A stretch of 43,247 bases of DNA from the NCBI GenBank assembly GCA_031279415.1, contig JAITIP010000045.1:1-43247 (forward strand), read 5' to 3'. The stretch comes from Candidatus Endomicrobium procryptotermitis. Its GTDB lineage: Bacteria > Elusimicrobiota > Endomicrobiia > Endomicrobiales > Endomicrobiaceae. Position 1 is the first letter of the stretch, and the number at the start of each line of letters is the position of its first letter. Below, piece by piece: positions 1-4,950 of this stretch. Made by a program: the position numbers and the translations under genes. The notes beneath the pieces were generated by a model. The model searched no databases. It worked only from the letters and a program-made list of their open reading frames with translations, and was not told the DNA's origin.

Positions 1-2
1 AC

Positions 3-65
3 AAAATTTATAAGTACGCTGCCATTATAGCAGCGTCAGCTGCTATAGTTTTAGCGTTGAAATGA
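3..65 (+). CDS. 3' tail of a hydrophobic protein (truncated by window edge)
   Basis: An open frame entering from the left edge ends at the TGA at 63-65. Its last 20 residues are KIYKYAAIIAASAAIVLALK, a short hydrophobic, alanine-rich stretch that could be a membrane helix. It lies about 50 bases upstream of a phage-type DUF5675 gene, so a holin-like or other phage-module protein is possible, but the visible part is too short to assign. Confidence 0.4.
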   Translation, partial: KIYKYAAIIAASAAIVLALK

Positions 66-114
66 AGAGGTATTAAAAGGATAAAAGAAAATCTTTAATG
101 TGGGAGGTGAAAAA

Positions 115-531
115 ATGAAAATATTGATTAAGCGGTTTGCGTTTAAAGAGAATTACACTATTGGTAAACTGTATGCAGATAACGAGTATATTTGCGATAC
201 TTTAGAAGACACCGTGCGGCTTGACGGCGGCCCTAAAATTTATGGTGTAACGGCAATACCTGATGGGAAATATTTAAGCAATTTAACGTGGTCAGCAAGA
301 TTTAAAAGCTATTTGCCTATAATAGAAAATGTGCCAAATTTTGAGGGAATACGAATTCATGTAGGAAACACATCATTAGATACTGAGGGCTGTATTTTGG
401 TCGGGAAAAATGAAGCGGCTGGGAAAGTCCTTGAGAGTAAACAAACCCTTGAAAAAATTGTCGCACTATATAAAGAGGCAATAAATAGAAATGAAATTAT
501 TGTGGTGAATATAATGGAGATAAGGAGATAA
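115..531 (+). CDS. DUF5675 family protein (phage-associated)
   Basis: A 138-residue protein matching the DUF5675 pattern: an N-terminal strand region with YTIGKLYADNEYICDTLED, the central YGVTAIPDGKY motif, and the C-terminal block IRIHVGNTSLDTEGCILVG. DUF5675 genes are usually found in phages and prophages, often near lysis genes. The His-Gly...Gly-Cys arrangement faintly recalls the active site of L,D-transpeptidases, but that is only an inference. An in-frame GTG lies at 100, but the Shine-Dalgarno GGGAGGTG at 102-109 sits correctly for the ATG at 115, so I chose the latter. The short hydrophobic tail just upstream fits a small phage-derived module. Family assignment is fairly firm; function is unknown. 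Confidence 0.8.
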   Translation: MKILIKRFAFKENYTIGKLYADNEYICDTLEDTVRLDGGPKIYGVTAIPDGKYLSNLTWSARFKSYLPIIENVPNFEGIRIHVGNTSLDTEGCILVGKNEAAGKVLESKQTLEKIVALYKEAINRNEIIVVNIMEIRR

Positions 532-549
532 TTGTCAATCTCAACATAC

Positions 550-581
550 TTTTAAACTGGTCGAATTAGACCAGTTTAAAA
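550..581. terminator. Perfect 13-bp inverted repeat after the DUF5675 gene
   Basis: TTTTAAACTGGTC and its exact complement flank a six-base loop, GAATTA. The hairpin starts 18 bases after the DUF5675 stop codon, so it probably ends that transcript. It lacks a long T-run on either strand, so it may instead be an operator for the Panacea gene downstream. No other signal was recognised between it and the next gene apart from a TATAAT at about 646-651 with no clear -35. Confidence 0.5.
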
Positions 582-747
582 TCCTATTGATTAAATTCTA
601 AATAACTGATATAGTTTTATTAGAAAAAGAATATCTGAGCAGCGAGATATAATTTAATATGGGCTAAAAAGCAAATCCTTTTGAAAACTGATTAAGTTTT
701 AATTAGCGGTTTGTTTTTTGTTTTCATATTTTCAGAGGGAAATTATT

Positions 748-1206
748 ATGTATAACCCAATCTATACTGCAAATAATTTTATTGAACGTTCTTTTGAAGA
801 TAATATTTATATATCGCCTATGAAACTTCAGAAGATGTTATATTTCTTTTATAGAGACTATCTTAAAAGAACGAATGAACCGCTTTTTGCAGAGAGATTT
901 ATGGCTTGGCCATACGGACCTGTACTTATAAGTATATATTATAATTTTAAGAAATATGGAAGTAGACCTATTGATAAATTTGTTGAGTTGGAAGGGAAAC
1001 TTTTCAAAATTAAAGAAGAAATAGACACTAATTTTAAAGATATTATATGTGAGATTTGGAATAGGTGTAGAAATTTGGACGCTATTACTCTATCTAAAAT
1101 AACACATAAAGAAAATGGCGCATGGATAAAAGCATATTTGCATAAAAAACCTTTTTTAGAAGATGAAGATATAAGGAATGATAATATTGAAATATCGACT
1201 TGCTGA
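748..1206 (+). CDS. Panacea-domain (DUF4065/SocA-like) antitoxin-type protein
   Basis: A 152-residue protein that is almost entirely a Panacea domain (formerly DUF4065, SocA-like). Visible hallmarks are ISPMKLQKMLYFFY near residues 22-35 and AWPYGPVLISIYYNFKKYG around residues 56-74. Panacea proteins act as antitoxins that neutralise many unrelated toxins encoded beside them, including small membrane-damaging ones. The ATG at 748 follows AGAGGGA at 734-740; an upstream in-frame start at 718 lacks such a site. A small two-helix membrane protein begins 11 bases after the stop codon, with an alternative TTG start overlapping the stop. The pair is therefore a candidate PanA-PanT toxin-antitoxin module, bounded by hairpins at 550-581 and 1558-1591. 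Domain call firm; antitoxin role inferred. Confidence 0.85.
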   Translation: MYNPIYTANNFIERSFEDNIYISPMKLQKMLYFFYRDYLKRTNEPLFAERFMAWPYGPVLISIYYNFKKYGSRPIDKFVELEGKLFKIKEEIDTNFKDIICEIWNRCRNLDAITLSKITHKENGAWIKAYLHKKPFLEDEDIRNDNIEISTC

Positions 1207-1217
1207 GATCTAACAAT

Positions 1218-1535
1218 ATGATTGAAAAAAAACCAAATATCCCAGAGATAACTAAAGAAGAAGATATCCCACCAAAAGAAAACACATATATAACTTTAGA
1301 CCCTGTCAAGCAAAGAGAACAAGACAGAGAGGACGCAAAGCAAAAGCACTCTGCCACTATGGACAAGGCAATTTCTTTAATGGGACTTGTTCTGCTGTGT
1401 ATTTTTGTAATATTTGCCTTTATTATGTGCATAATTTCCAATAATGTATCCTTAACAGAGAAATTTATTAGTATGATTTCTTCAGCAGTACTTTTAATAA
1501 TAGGTTATTTGTTCGGTTCAAAAGAAAAAAAATAA
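1218..1535 (+). CDS. Small two-helix membrane protein, candidate toxin partner of the Panacea protein
   Basis: A 105-residue protein with a charged, proline- and lysine-rich N-terminal half (to about residue 52) followed by two hydrophobic segments. These are LMGLVLLCIFVIFAFIMCII and, after a short turn, ISMISSAVLLIIGYLFG, with a basic tail KEKK. I do not recognise the family. It lies immediately behind the Panacea gene, is read in the same direction and is followed by a strong terminator, so the two are probably co-transcribed. In the known Panacea systems some toxins are small membrane proteins that depolarise the cell, which this architecture would fit. The start is uncertain: ATG at 1218, or a TTG at 1200 overlapping the preceding gene. 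The toxin role is inference only. Confidence 0.65.
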   Translation: MIEKKPNIPEITKEEDIPPKENTYITLDPVKQREQDREDAKQKHSATMDKAISLMGLVLLCIFVIFAFIMCIISNNVSLTEKFISMISSAVLLIIGYLFGSKEKK

Positions 1536-1557
1536 ATTTTTTATAGAATTTTTTTAC

Positions 1558-1591
1558 AAAAAAACACACTCTTAATCGGATGTGTTTTTTT
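1558..1591. terminator. Rho-independent terminator after the Panacea pair
   Basis: An 11-bp perfect stem, AAAAAAACACA with TGTGTTTTTTT, encloses a 12-base loop and has the A-run/T-run layout of a bidirectional intrinsic terminator. It begins about 22 bases after the stop codon of the membrane-protein gene. Confidence 0.75.
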
Positions 1592-1703
1592 ATTTCTTGT
1601 AGGAAAAATCAACTTGTGAAATGAAGTTAAAAAGAGTTGTTAAAGTTTACGTGCCGAAAGTCGAACGGCGGCGTAAACCGAGAAGAAAAACTCGTAAAAA
1701 AAC

Positions 1704-1737
1704 AGCCCTTACGATTATTACCGTAATCGTTAGGGCT
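1704..1737. terminator. Hairpin AGCCCTTACGATTA / TAATCGTTAGGGCT
   Basis: A 14-bp stem with one T-T mismatch and a six-base loop. It is the first of two large hairpins in tandem upstream of a MobC-like relic. It may be a terminator for transcripts entering from the left, though there is no T-run, or part of an origin-of-transfer-like region. Confidence 0.45.
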
Positions 1738-1743
1738 TAATAA

Positions 1744-1787
1744 AGCGTAGTGATATACTAACAATGTAGATTGTATATCACTACGCT
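1744..1787. repeat. Perfect 15-bp inverted repeat upstream of a MobC-like relic
   Basis: AGCGTAGTGATATAC at 1744-1758 is exactly complementary to 1773-1787, with a 14-base spacer. The right arm ends 25 bases before the ATG of the small ribbon-helix-helix gene relic, which has its own AGGGGAA ribosome-binding site. Such a long perfect inverted repeat beside a MobC-like gene is the kind of site relaxosome accessory proteins bind. It could equally be an operator or terminator. Confidence 0.6.
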
Positions 1788-1811
1788 AAATAAAAATCAA
1801 GGGGAAATAAA

Positions 1812-1969
1812 ATGAAAAATAGAAATTTAGAAAATAAACAAACTGAGGAAAAAATACTTGTATAACGATAAGAATTTTAAAATCAGAAAAAGAAGAAATA
1901 GTAAAAAAAGCAAAGCTTGATGGAAGAACCCTGTCTAATTACATAAGATGGGTTTGTTTAGGAAAATAA
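1812..1969 (+). pseudogene. Frameshifted MobC-like ribbon-helix-helix gene
   Basis: From ATG 1812, preceded by AAGGGGAAA, the frame reads MKNRNLENKQTEEKILV and stops. In the -1 frame from about 1862 it continues ITIRILKSEKEEIVKKAK, then LDGRTLSNYIRWVCLGK and a stop at 1967-1969. Joined, this is a roughly 50-residue ribbon-helix-helix protein of the kind found in mobilisation accessory proteins (MobC-like): a basic beta strand, the E-K-E-E-I-x-x-x-A helix and the S-x-Y-I-R helix. The A-run at 1848-1853 is a likely site of an indel. I looked for a programmed slippery heptamer and found no convincing one, so decay is the simpler reading. A second, related gene lies at 2446-2637. Confidence 0.55.
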
Positions 1970-1980
1970 AAAATAGCCAT

Positions 1981-2158
1981 AACGGCGGGACCTATCAGAG
2001 CGTCAGCACTGTCGTTCTAAATTGCCGCCCGCTAGAGCTGCTGCCTGCTAGGCTGCCGCCTTCTGGCACCGCCAGCCCTGCTAACACATAGCGGACGGTG
2101 CTAACGCACGGAAATTTAATGATACAGCCTTTTCCATAAAAAGAAGCCTTTTTTATTT
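1981..2158 (+). other. GC-rich, hairpin-rich island with a terminator-like end
   Basis: About 130 bases here are strikingly GC-rich against the AT-rich surroundings and contain no open frame I can support. Several short perfect hairpins are visible: CTGGC-acc-GCCAG, GCTA-acaca-TAGC and GTGC-taac-GCAC, with repeated TGCTAAC and CTGCC words. The segment ends in ATAAAAAG-aagc-CTTTTTTAT at 2136-2156, which looks like an intrinsic terminator. It sits directly after the MobC-like relic. Possible identities are a structured RNA, an origin-of-transfer or replication remnant, or foreign DNA of different composition. The strand is assumed from the terminator; I cannot decide between the options. Confidence 0.4.
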
Positions 2159-2209
2159 GTCGACGATAAAGTCAACTTATAAAATATTTGTGAAGTATGA
2201 AAAAAGATA

Positions 2210-2237
2210 TTGACAATAAAATATATTATGTTGTAAT
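2210..2237 (+). promoter_or_regulatory. Candidate promoter TTGACA-16-TGTAAT
   Basis: TTGACA at 2210-2215 is followed 16 bases later by TGTAAT at 2232-2237. It could drive the short frames at 2297-2972, the last of which is an intact antidote gene. Confidence 0.4.
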
Positions 2238-2296
2238 AAAGTTCTTTGAAAGTTGAAGTAAACGGCGCATGCAGGCCGTGAGGGAGGAGGATAAAA

Positions 2297-2461
2297 GATG
2301 AGCCTCAAACTGCTTATACAGGAGTAGAAAATACCGCTCTTGCAGGTAGCTTTTTCCCGAAAGATTTAGATTTTACTATTATGTGGCTTAAAAATATAAA
2401 AGTACAAGGTTATAAAGAAAGTACAAAATTTACTGGAGCAATATTGAGAGAAAGAGAATAA
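2297..2461 (+). pseudogene. Short unrecognised reading frame, probably a gene fragment
   Basis: An open frame of 54 codons contains ENTALAGSFFPKDLDF and later IMWLKNIKVQGYKESTKF, then ends at TAA 2459-2461. I do not recognise it. It has no start codon near its beginning. A very strong Shine-Dalgarno (AGGGAGGAGG, 2281-2290) and an ATG at 2298 exist, but in another frame that closes after nine codons, suggesting a frameshift just behind the start. Its tail overlaps the beginning of the ribbon-helix-helix frame that follows. Coding-like composition and a neat ribosome-binding site argue that it was once a real gene. Confidence 0.35.
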
Positions 2462-2637
2462 AACAAAAAACGGGGCGGGAAACCACCCCAAAAAAGGCAC
2501 ATATCCATATTCTCATCTTGCCAGAAGATAAGGAAAAAATAGAAAAATTAGCAAAAGAGGCTAAACGTACAACGTCGGATTATATACGTTTGGCTGCGTT
2601 AAAGGAAATAAAACATCTGTTAGGAGGTATAAAATGA
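2446..2637 (+). CDS. Second MobC-like ribbon-helix-helix protein, start unclear
   Basis: The frame reads, in part, KTGRETTPKKAHIHILILPE and then DKEKIEKLAKEAKRTTSDYI followed by RLAALKEIKHLLGGIK, ending at TGA 2635-2637. The basic N-terminal strand, the amphipathic E-K-I-x-x-L-A helix and the S-D-Y-I-R-L-A motif are typical of MobC-type mobilisation accessory proteins and related ribbon-helix-helix regulators. There is no ATG, and the likely start region (LRERE, around 2443-2458) sits in the adjacent frame, so a one-base frameshift may have broken it. Its TGA overlaps the ATG of the antidote gene downstream (ATGA), indicating translational coupling. The coordinates give the conserved part, not a proven start. 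Confidence 0.5.
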   Translation, partial: ERKRIKQKTGRETTPKKAHIHILILPEDKEKIEKLAKEAKRTTSDYIRLAALKEIKHLLGGIK

Positions 2638-2972
2638 AAAAAACAACTATAACAAAAGAAGATTTAGTATTAAGCGATTTTAATGAAGATTTTGCTAAAA
2701 ATTTAAAAGAGAATTCTAAAAAACTATCTAATTTCATCAAATTCATTATCAAAGAATATGAAAGAGACGGCGATTTTGGGTCATTTCTTGAAGGTGTTAA
2801 AATAGTTGCCCGTGCCACAAAAGGTATGACAAAAATAAGCAAGGAGACTAACGTTAAAAGAGATACCTTATATAAGGCGTTTTCAAAGACAGGAAATCCT
2901 GAAGCAAAAACATATTTTGAAGTTTTAAAAAGCATAGGCATAAATGTCCGTTATGATTATGTTCCTGGGTAA
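2634..2972 (+). CDS. HigA-type addiction module antidote (XRE-like HTH), orphan
   Basis: A 112-residue protein of the TIGR02684-type addiction-module antidote family. The central block YERDGDFGSFLEGVKIVARA is followed by the helix-turn-helix TKISKETNVKRDTLYKAFSK and the family signature TGNPEAKTYFEVLKSIGI. These proteins repress their own operon and neutralise a RelE/HigB-type mRNA interferase, normally encoded immediately upstream. Here the upstream neighbour is a ribbon-helix-helix gene, and no RelE/HigB-like frame is visible within 2 kb, so the antidote appears orphaned. The start is secured by TAGGAGGT at 2620-2627. A decayed relative lies at 21857-22052. Family call firm; present function unknown. 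Confidence 0.8.
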   Translation: MKKTTITKEDLVLSDFNEDFAKNLKENSKKLSNFIKFIIKEYERDGDFGSFLEGVKIVARATKGMTKISKETNVKRDTLYKAFSKTGNPEAKTYFEVLKSIGINVRYDYVPG

Positions 2973-3051
2973 ACGGTATCGTAATTGCGCTTAAATTGCT
3001 TTAATTTATCTTAAATATTTCTAAAATAGGAAGAAAAAATGTATATAATTT

Positions 3052-3612
3052 TTAATTTTTATTGTCAGTTTTTTCTTGGCTTTTGTCGACGGATTTAGCT
3101 TTCTTTTTGCTGTCGTTCCAAAGTCCTTTTTTCCTTTTTATACTCTTTTTTTGGGCTTCTCTTAATTTTTTTTCATATTTGACATTTGGAGGTATAGTCA
3201 TTACAGTACCGTATCCATCTTTTATAATTTCCTCGTTTAACATTCTTTTCTTTTTTGAATCTAAATACACATAGCCTAGCGTTCTGCCGTATTTATCTTT
3301 TTTTTGCACGTCGGTTTCAATATATACTTCTTTATTATTCTTTAGCAGTTTTTTTGTATGTTTTGTTGATTCCTTGCCTAGTTTGGTAATCGTGTCAATA
3401 TCTTTTTTAGCGCGTTTTGCATCCTTTTTTGCTTTTTTATTTCTCTTACTTTCTGGCGTATCCACGCCAATAAGCCTGACGGTTTCTTTTTTACCACTGC
3501 GTTCAATTTTTATAGTGTCACCGTCAATAACCTTATTAATCTTAACTTTCTCAGCCGCAAAAGAAAACGTACACAAAAACATAATAATGGAAAATACTGA
3601 TAAAAATTTCAT
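3052..3612 (-). CDS. Secreted thermonuclease-like (SNase) nuclease
   Basis: A 186-residue staphylococcal-nuclease-fold protein. Residues 1-20 form a signal peptide (MKFLSVFSIIMFLCTFSFAA), so it is exported to the periplasm or outside. The catalytic set is present: D30 in VIDGDTIKI, R46 and D51/E54 in RLIGVDTPES, and R110 in DKYGRTLGYVYL. These correspond to the calcium-binding acids and the two catalytic arginines of the family. The family degrades DNA and RNA; secreted versions may help in nutrient scavenging or competition. The region between the catalytic blocks and the C-terminal tail are extremely lysine-rich, which would favour nucleic-acid binding. A divergent weak promoter (TTGTCA-18-TAAAAT) overlaps the plus-strand promoter at 3673. 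No operon partners are visible. Confidence 0.9.
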   Translation of the reverse strand: MKFLSVFSIIMFLCTFSFAAEKVKINKVIDGDTIKIERSGKKETVRLIGVDTPESKRNKKAKKDAKRAKKDIDTITKLGKESTKHTKKLLKNNKEVYIETDVQKKDKYGRTLGYVYLDSKKKRMLNEEIIKDGYGTVMTIPPNVKYEKKLREAQKKSIKRKKGLWNDSKKKAKSVDKSQEKTDNKN

Positions 3613-3672
3613 TTGTTTATTATATAATTTTTTTTTATATTTATGATTGATTTTATTTTATAAAAAAAATCC

Positions 3673-3701
3673 TTGACAAAAAAAATAAATTATTATATAG
3701 T
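3673..3701 (+). promoter_or_regulatory. Strong promoter TTGACA-17-TATAGT with no gene downstream
   Basis: TTGACA at 3673-3678 and TATAGT at 3696-3701 are separated by exactly 17 bases. No open frame follows for more than 700 bases, but a terminator-like hairpin lies about 100 bases downstream. Confidence 0.6.
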
Positions 3702-3707
3702 TTGAAC

Positions 3708-3830
3708 AGAATCAAAAGTGTCCGATAAGATGTATTATGTTAAGTACAGGAATAAATAACAGAATTATTAACATTAAAGTTTATTATTATATAAATTGAA
3801 AATTATGCTTATAAATATGCATAATTTTTA
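3708..3830 (+). ncRNA. Candidate small RNA of about 120 nt
   Basis: A near-consensus promoter (3673-3701) and a hairpin with trailing Ts (3799-3830) bracket about 120 bases without coding potential. The expected 5' end is near 3708. I recognise no known RNA family. The region is AT-rich, so the promoter could be fortuitous. Confidence 0.3.
3799..3830 (+). terminator. Terminator-like hairpin
   Basis: AAAATTATGC at 3799-3808 pairs perfectly with GCATAATTTT at 3819-3828 across a 10-base loop, and the right arm runs into TTTTTATTT. It would end a transcript from the 3673 promoter. From here to about 4110 I see only very AT-rich sequence with no supportable feature. Confidence 0.5.
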
Positions 3831-4112
3831 TTTACGTAATAAATTGCTTTAAATGTTATTATATGTTACTCAGATATTTTAAAATTATAACAGAGATTTT
3901 TGTTTAAGAAATAAGTTTTGGATATTTTTTAGATAGGTTTATTATACAAATACTTCTTTTTTCAGTGTTTTTTGGAAAGCTAGAAGTGATACTTTTTACT
4001 CCTTTTGTACAATGCAAAATTACATTAATATTGGATTGAACCAGATTATTTGAATGGATTTATGTAAAAAACTGCTTATATCAATGAATTTACAAATAAA
4101 TACTTTTTGCAC

Positions 4113-4314
4113 TTATCTGATTTTGTCTTCATTTTCCATAAATAAGCTTCCAAATAACATATTCTTATCAAATTCTTCCCTTAATTCATAGCTTTTTAAT
4201 ACAAACCTTATATTTTGTATTTGAATGTAAAAAAATATGACTTTTTGATGCAGATGACAGAACAATTTTTAATTTTTTATGTTTTGGATTATCATAAACA
4301 GTAAGGAAGGACAT
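4113..4314 (-). pseudogene. Frameshifted short gene of unknown family
   Basis: On the minus strand an ATG at 4314 opens MSFLTVYDNPKHKKLKIVLS, continues SASKSHIFLHSNTKYK and then stops. A neighbouring frame carries on with RFVLKSYELREEFDKNMLFG and SLFMENEDKIR before its own stop at 4113-4115. Together they would make a protein of about 65 residues with one frameshift. The residue composition looks coding, but I recognise no family, and no ribosome-binding site is visible. Confidence 0.35.
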
Positions 4315-4491
4315 TGTTGAAAAAAAGAAATAAGTTCTAATTTTACAATCAATATAGATTATTAGAACTTTAACTTAATATAATTTAATTATTCTTCTAA
4401 GAAAATAATTTGTGCTATAATATACTATAGCTTTAATACGATAAAACTCTTTTAAATTCATAAAAAAATTTAATAATATGAGGACTTGCAT

Positions 4492-4890
4492 ATGAAAAAG
4501 TTTATTTTTTTGTTTATTGTAACTTTGTTTTTTTTAACTGCTTGCGATAAAGAAGACAGCAATAATTCTTATAAATTTAAAGGGACAGTTGAAATTAATC
4601 AGTATCCTTCCGGTTCGAATCTTAGTCTTGAGGAATTAGCAAAACCTCAATATGACTCTAAAATAAGATTCGAGGCTTTCATTAAAGATGCATCTGGAAA
4701 ATTGGTTGAAAATGTATCGGTTTCATGGGGAACTAAGAATATTTTAAGTAATTGTATTAAATATTCCTCTCTTAATAAGATGGTTGTTGATGTCAAAGAG
4801 GCTGATTTTATGCCTGGTAATATAATACAAGTAACAGCTAGTTATGGCGGAGTGTTTTCTTCTTCAATAATGATAACTTTTAGAGAATAA
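4492..4890 (+). CDS. Small lipoprotein with an Ig-like domain
   Basis: A 132-residue predicted lipoprotein. The signal peptide MKKFIFLFIVTLFFLTAC ends in the lipobox L-T-A-C with Cys18 as the lipidation site; the next residue is Asp, which in enterics signals retention in the inner membrane (not known for this lineage). After a linker, residues 60-130 resemble a bacterial Ig-like fold, with the pattern KDASGKLVENVSVSW typical of Big-type domains, and a closing strand SSSIMITF. The start is set by GAGGA at 4480-4484, seven bases before ATG 4492. It stands alone, facing the convergent DUF262 gene. A role in surface adhesion or envelope structure is possible but unproven. Confidence 0.8.
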   Translation: MKKFIFLFIVTLFFLTACDKEDSNNSYKFKGTVEINQYPSGSNLSLEELAKPQYDSKIRFEAFIKDASGKLVENVSVSWGTKNILSNCIKYSSLNKMVVDVKEADFMPGNIIQVTASYGGVFSSSIMITFRE

Positions 4891-4891
4891 A

Positions 4892-4935
4892 AATAATGGC
4901 AGAAGCTTAGAAGCTTGAAAAGTAATGCTATTATT
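4892..4935. terminator. Possible bidirectional terminator between convergent genes
   Basis: AATAATGGCA and TGCTATTATT form a stem with one wobble pair, enclosing an inner AAGCTT-ag-AAGCTT hairpin. It lies between the lipoprotein gene and the convergent DUF262 gene. No strong T-run. Confidence 0.35.
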
Positions 4936-4950
4936 GTATGCGCTAAGTTA

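Noticed and set aside
1848-1866. Programmed -1 frameshift in the MobC-like gene at the A-run.
   Set aside because: The zero-frame codons around the run do not make a standard X-XXY-YYZ slippery site, and no downstream stimulatory structure was seen close by; a simple indel explains the shift.
1981-2110. Integron attC-like sites because of the repeated TGCTAAC words.
   Set aside because: The words do not form the paired RYYYAAC/GTTRRRY cores with the expected spacing, and no integrase gene is visible.
1704-2158. A CRISPR array, suggested by repeated hairpins.
   Set aside because: No regularly spaced direct repeats of constant length and no cas genes; repeats are inverted and irregular.
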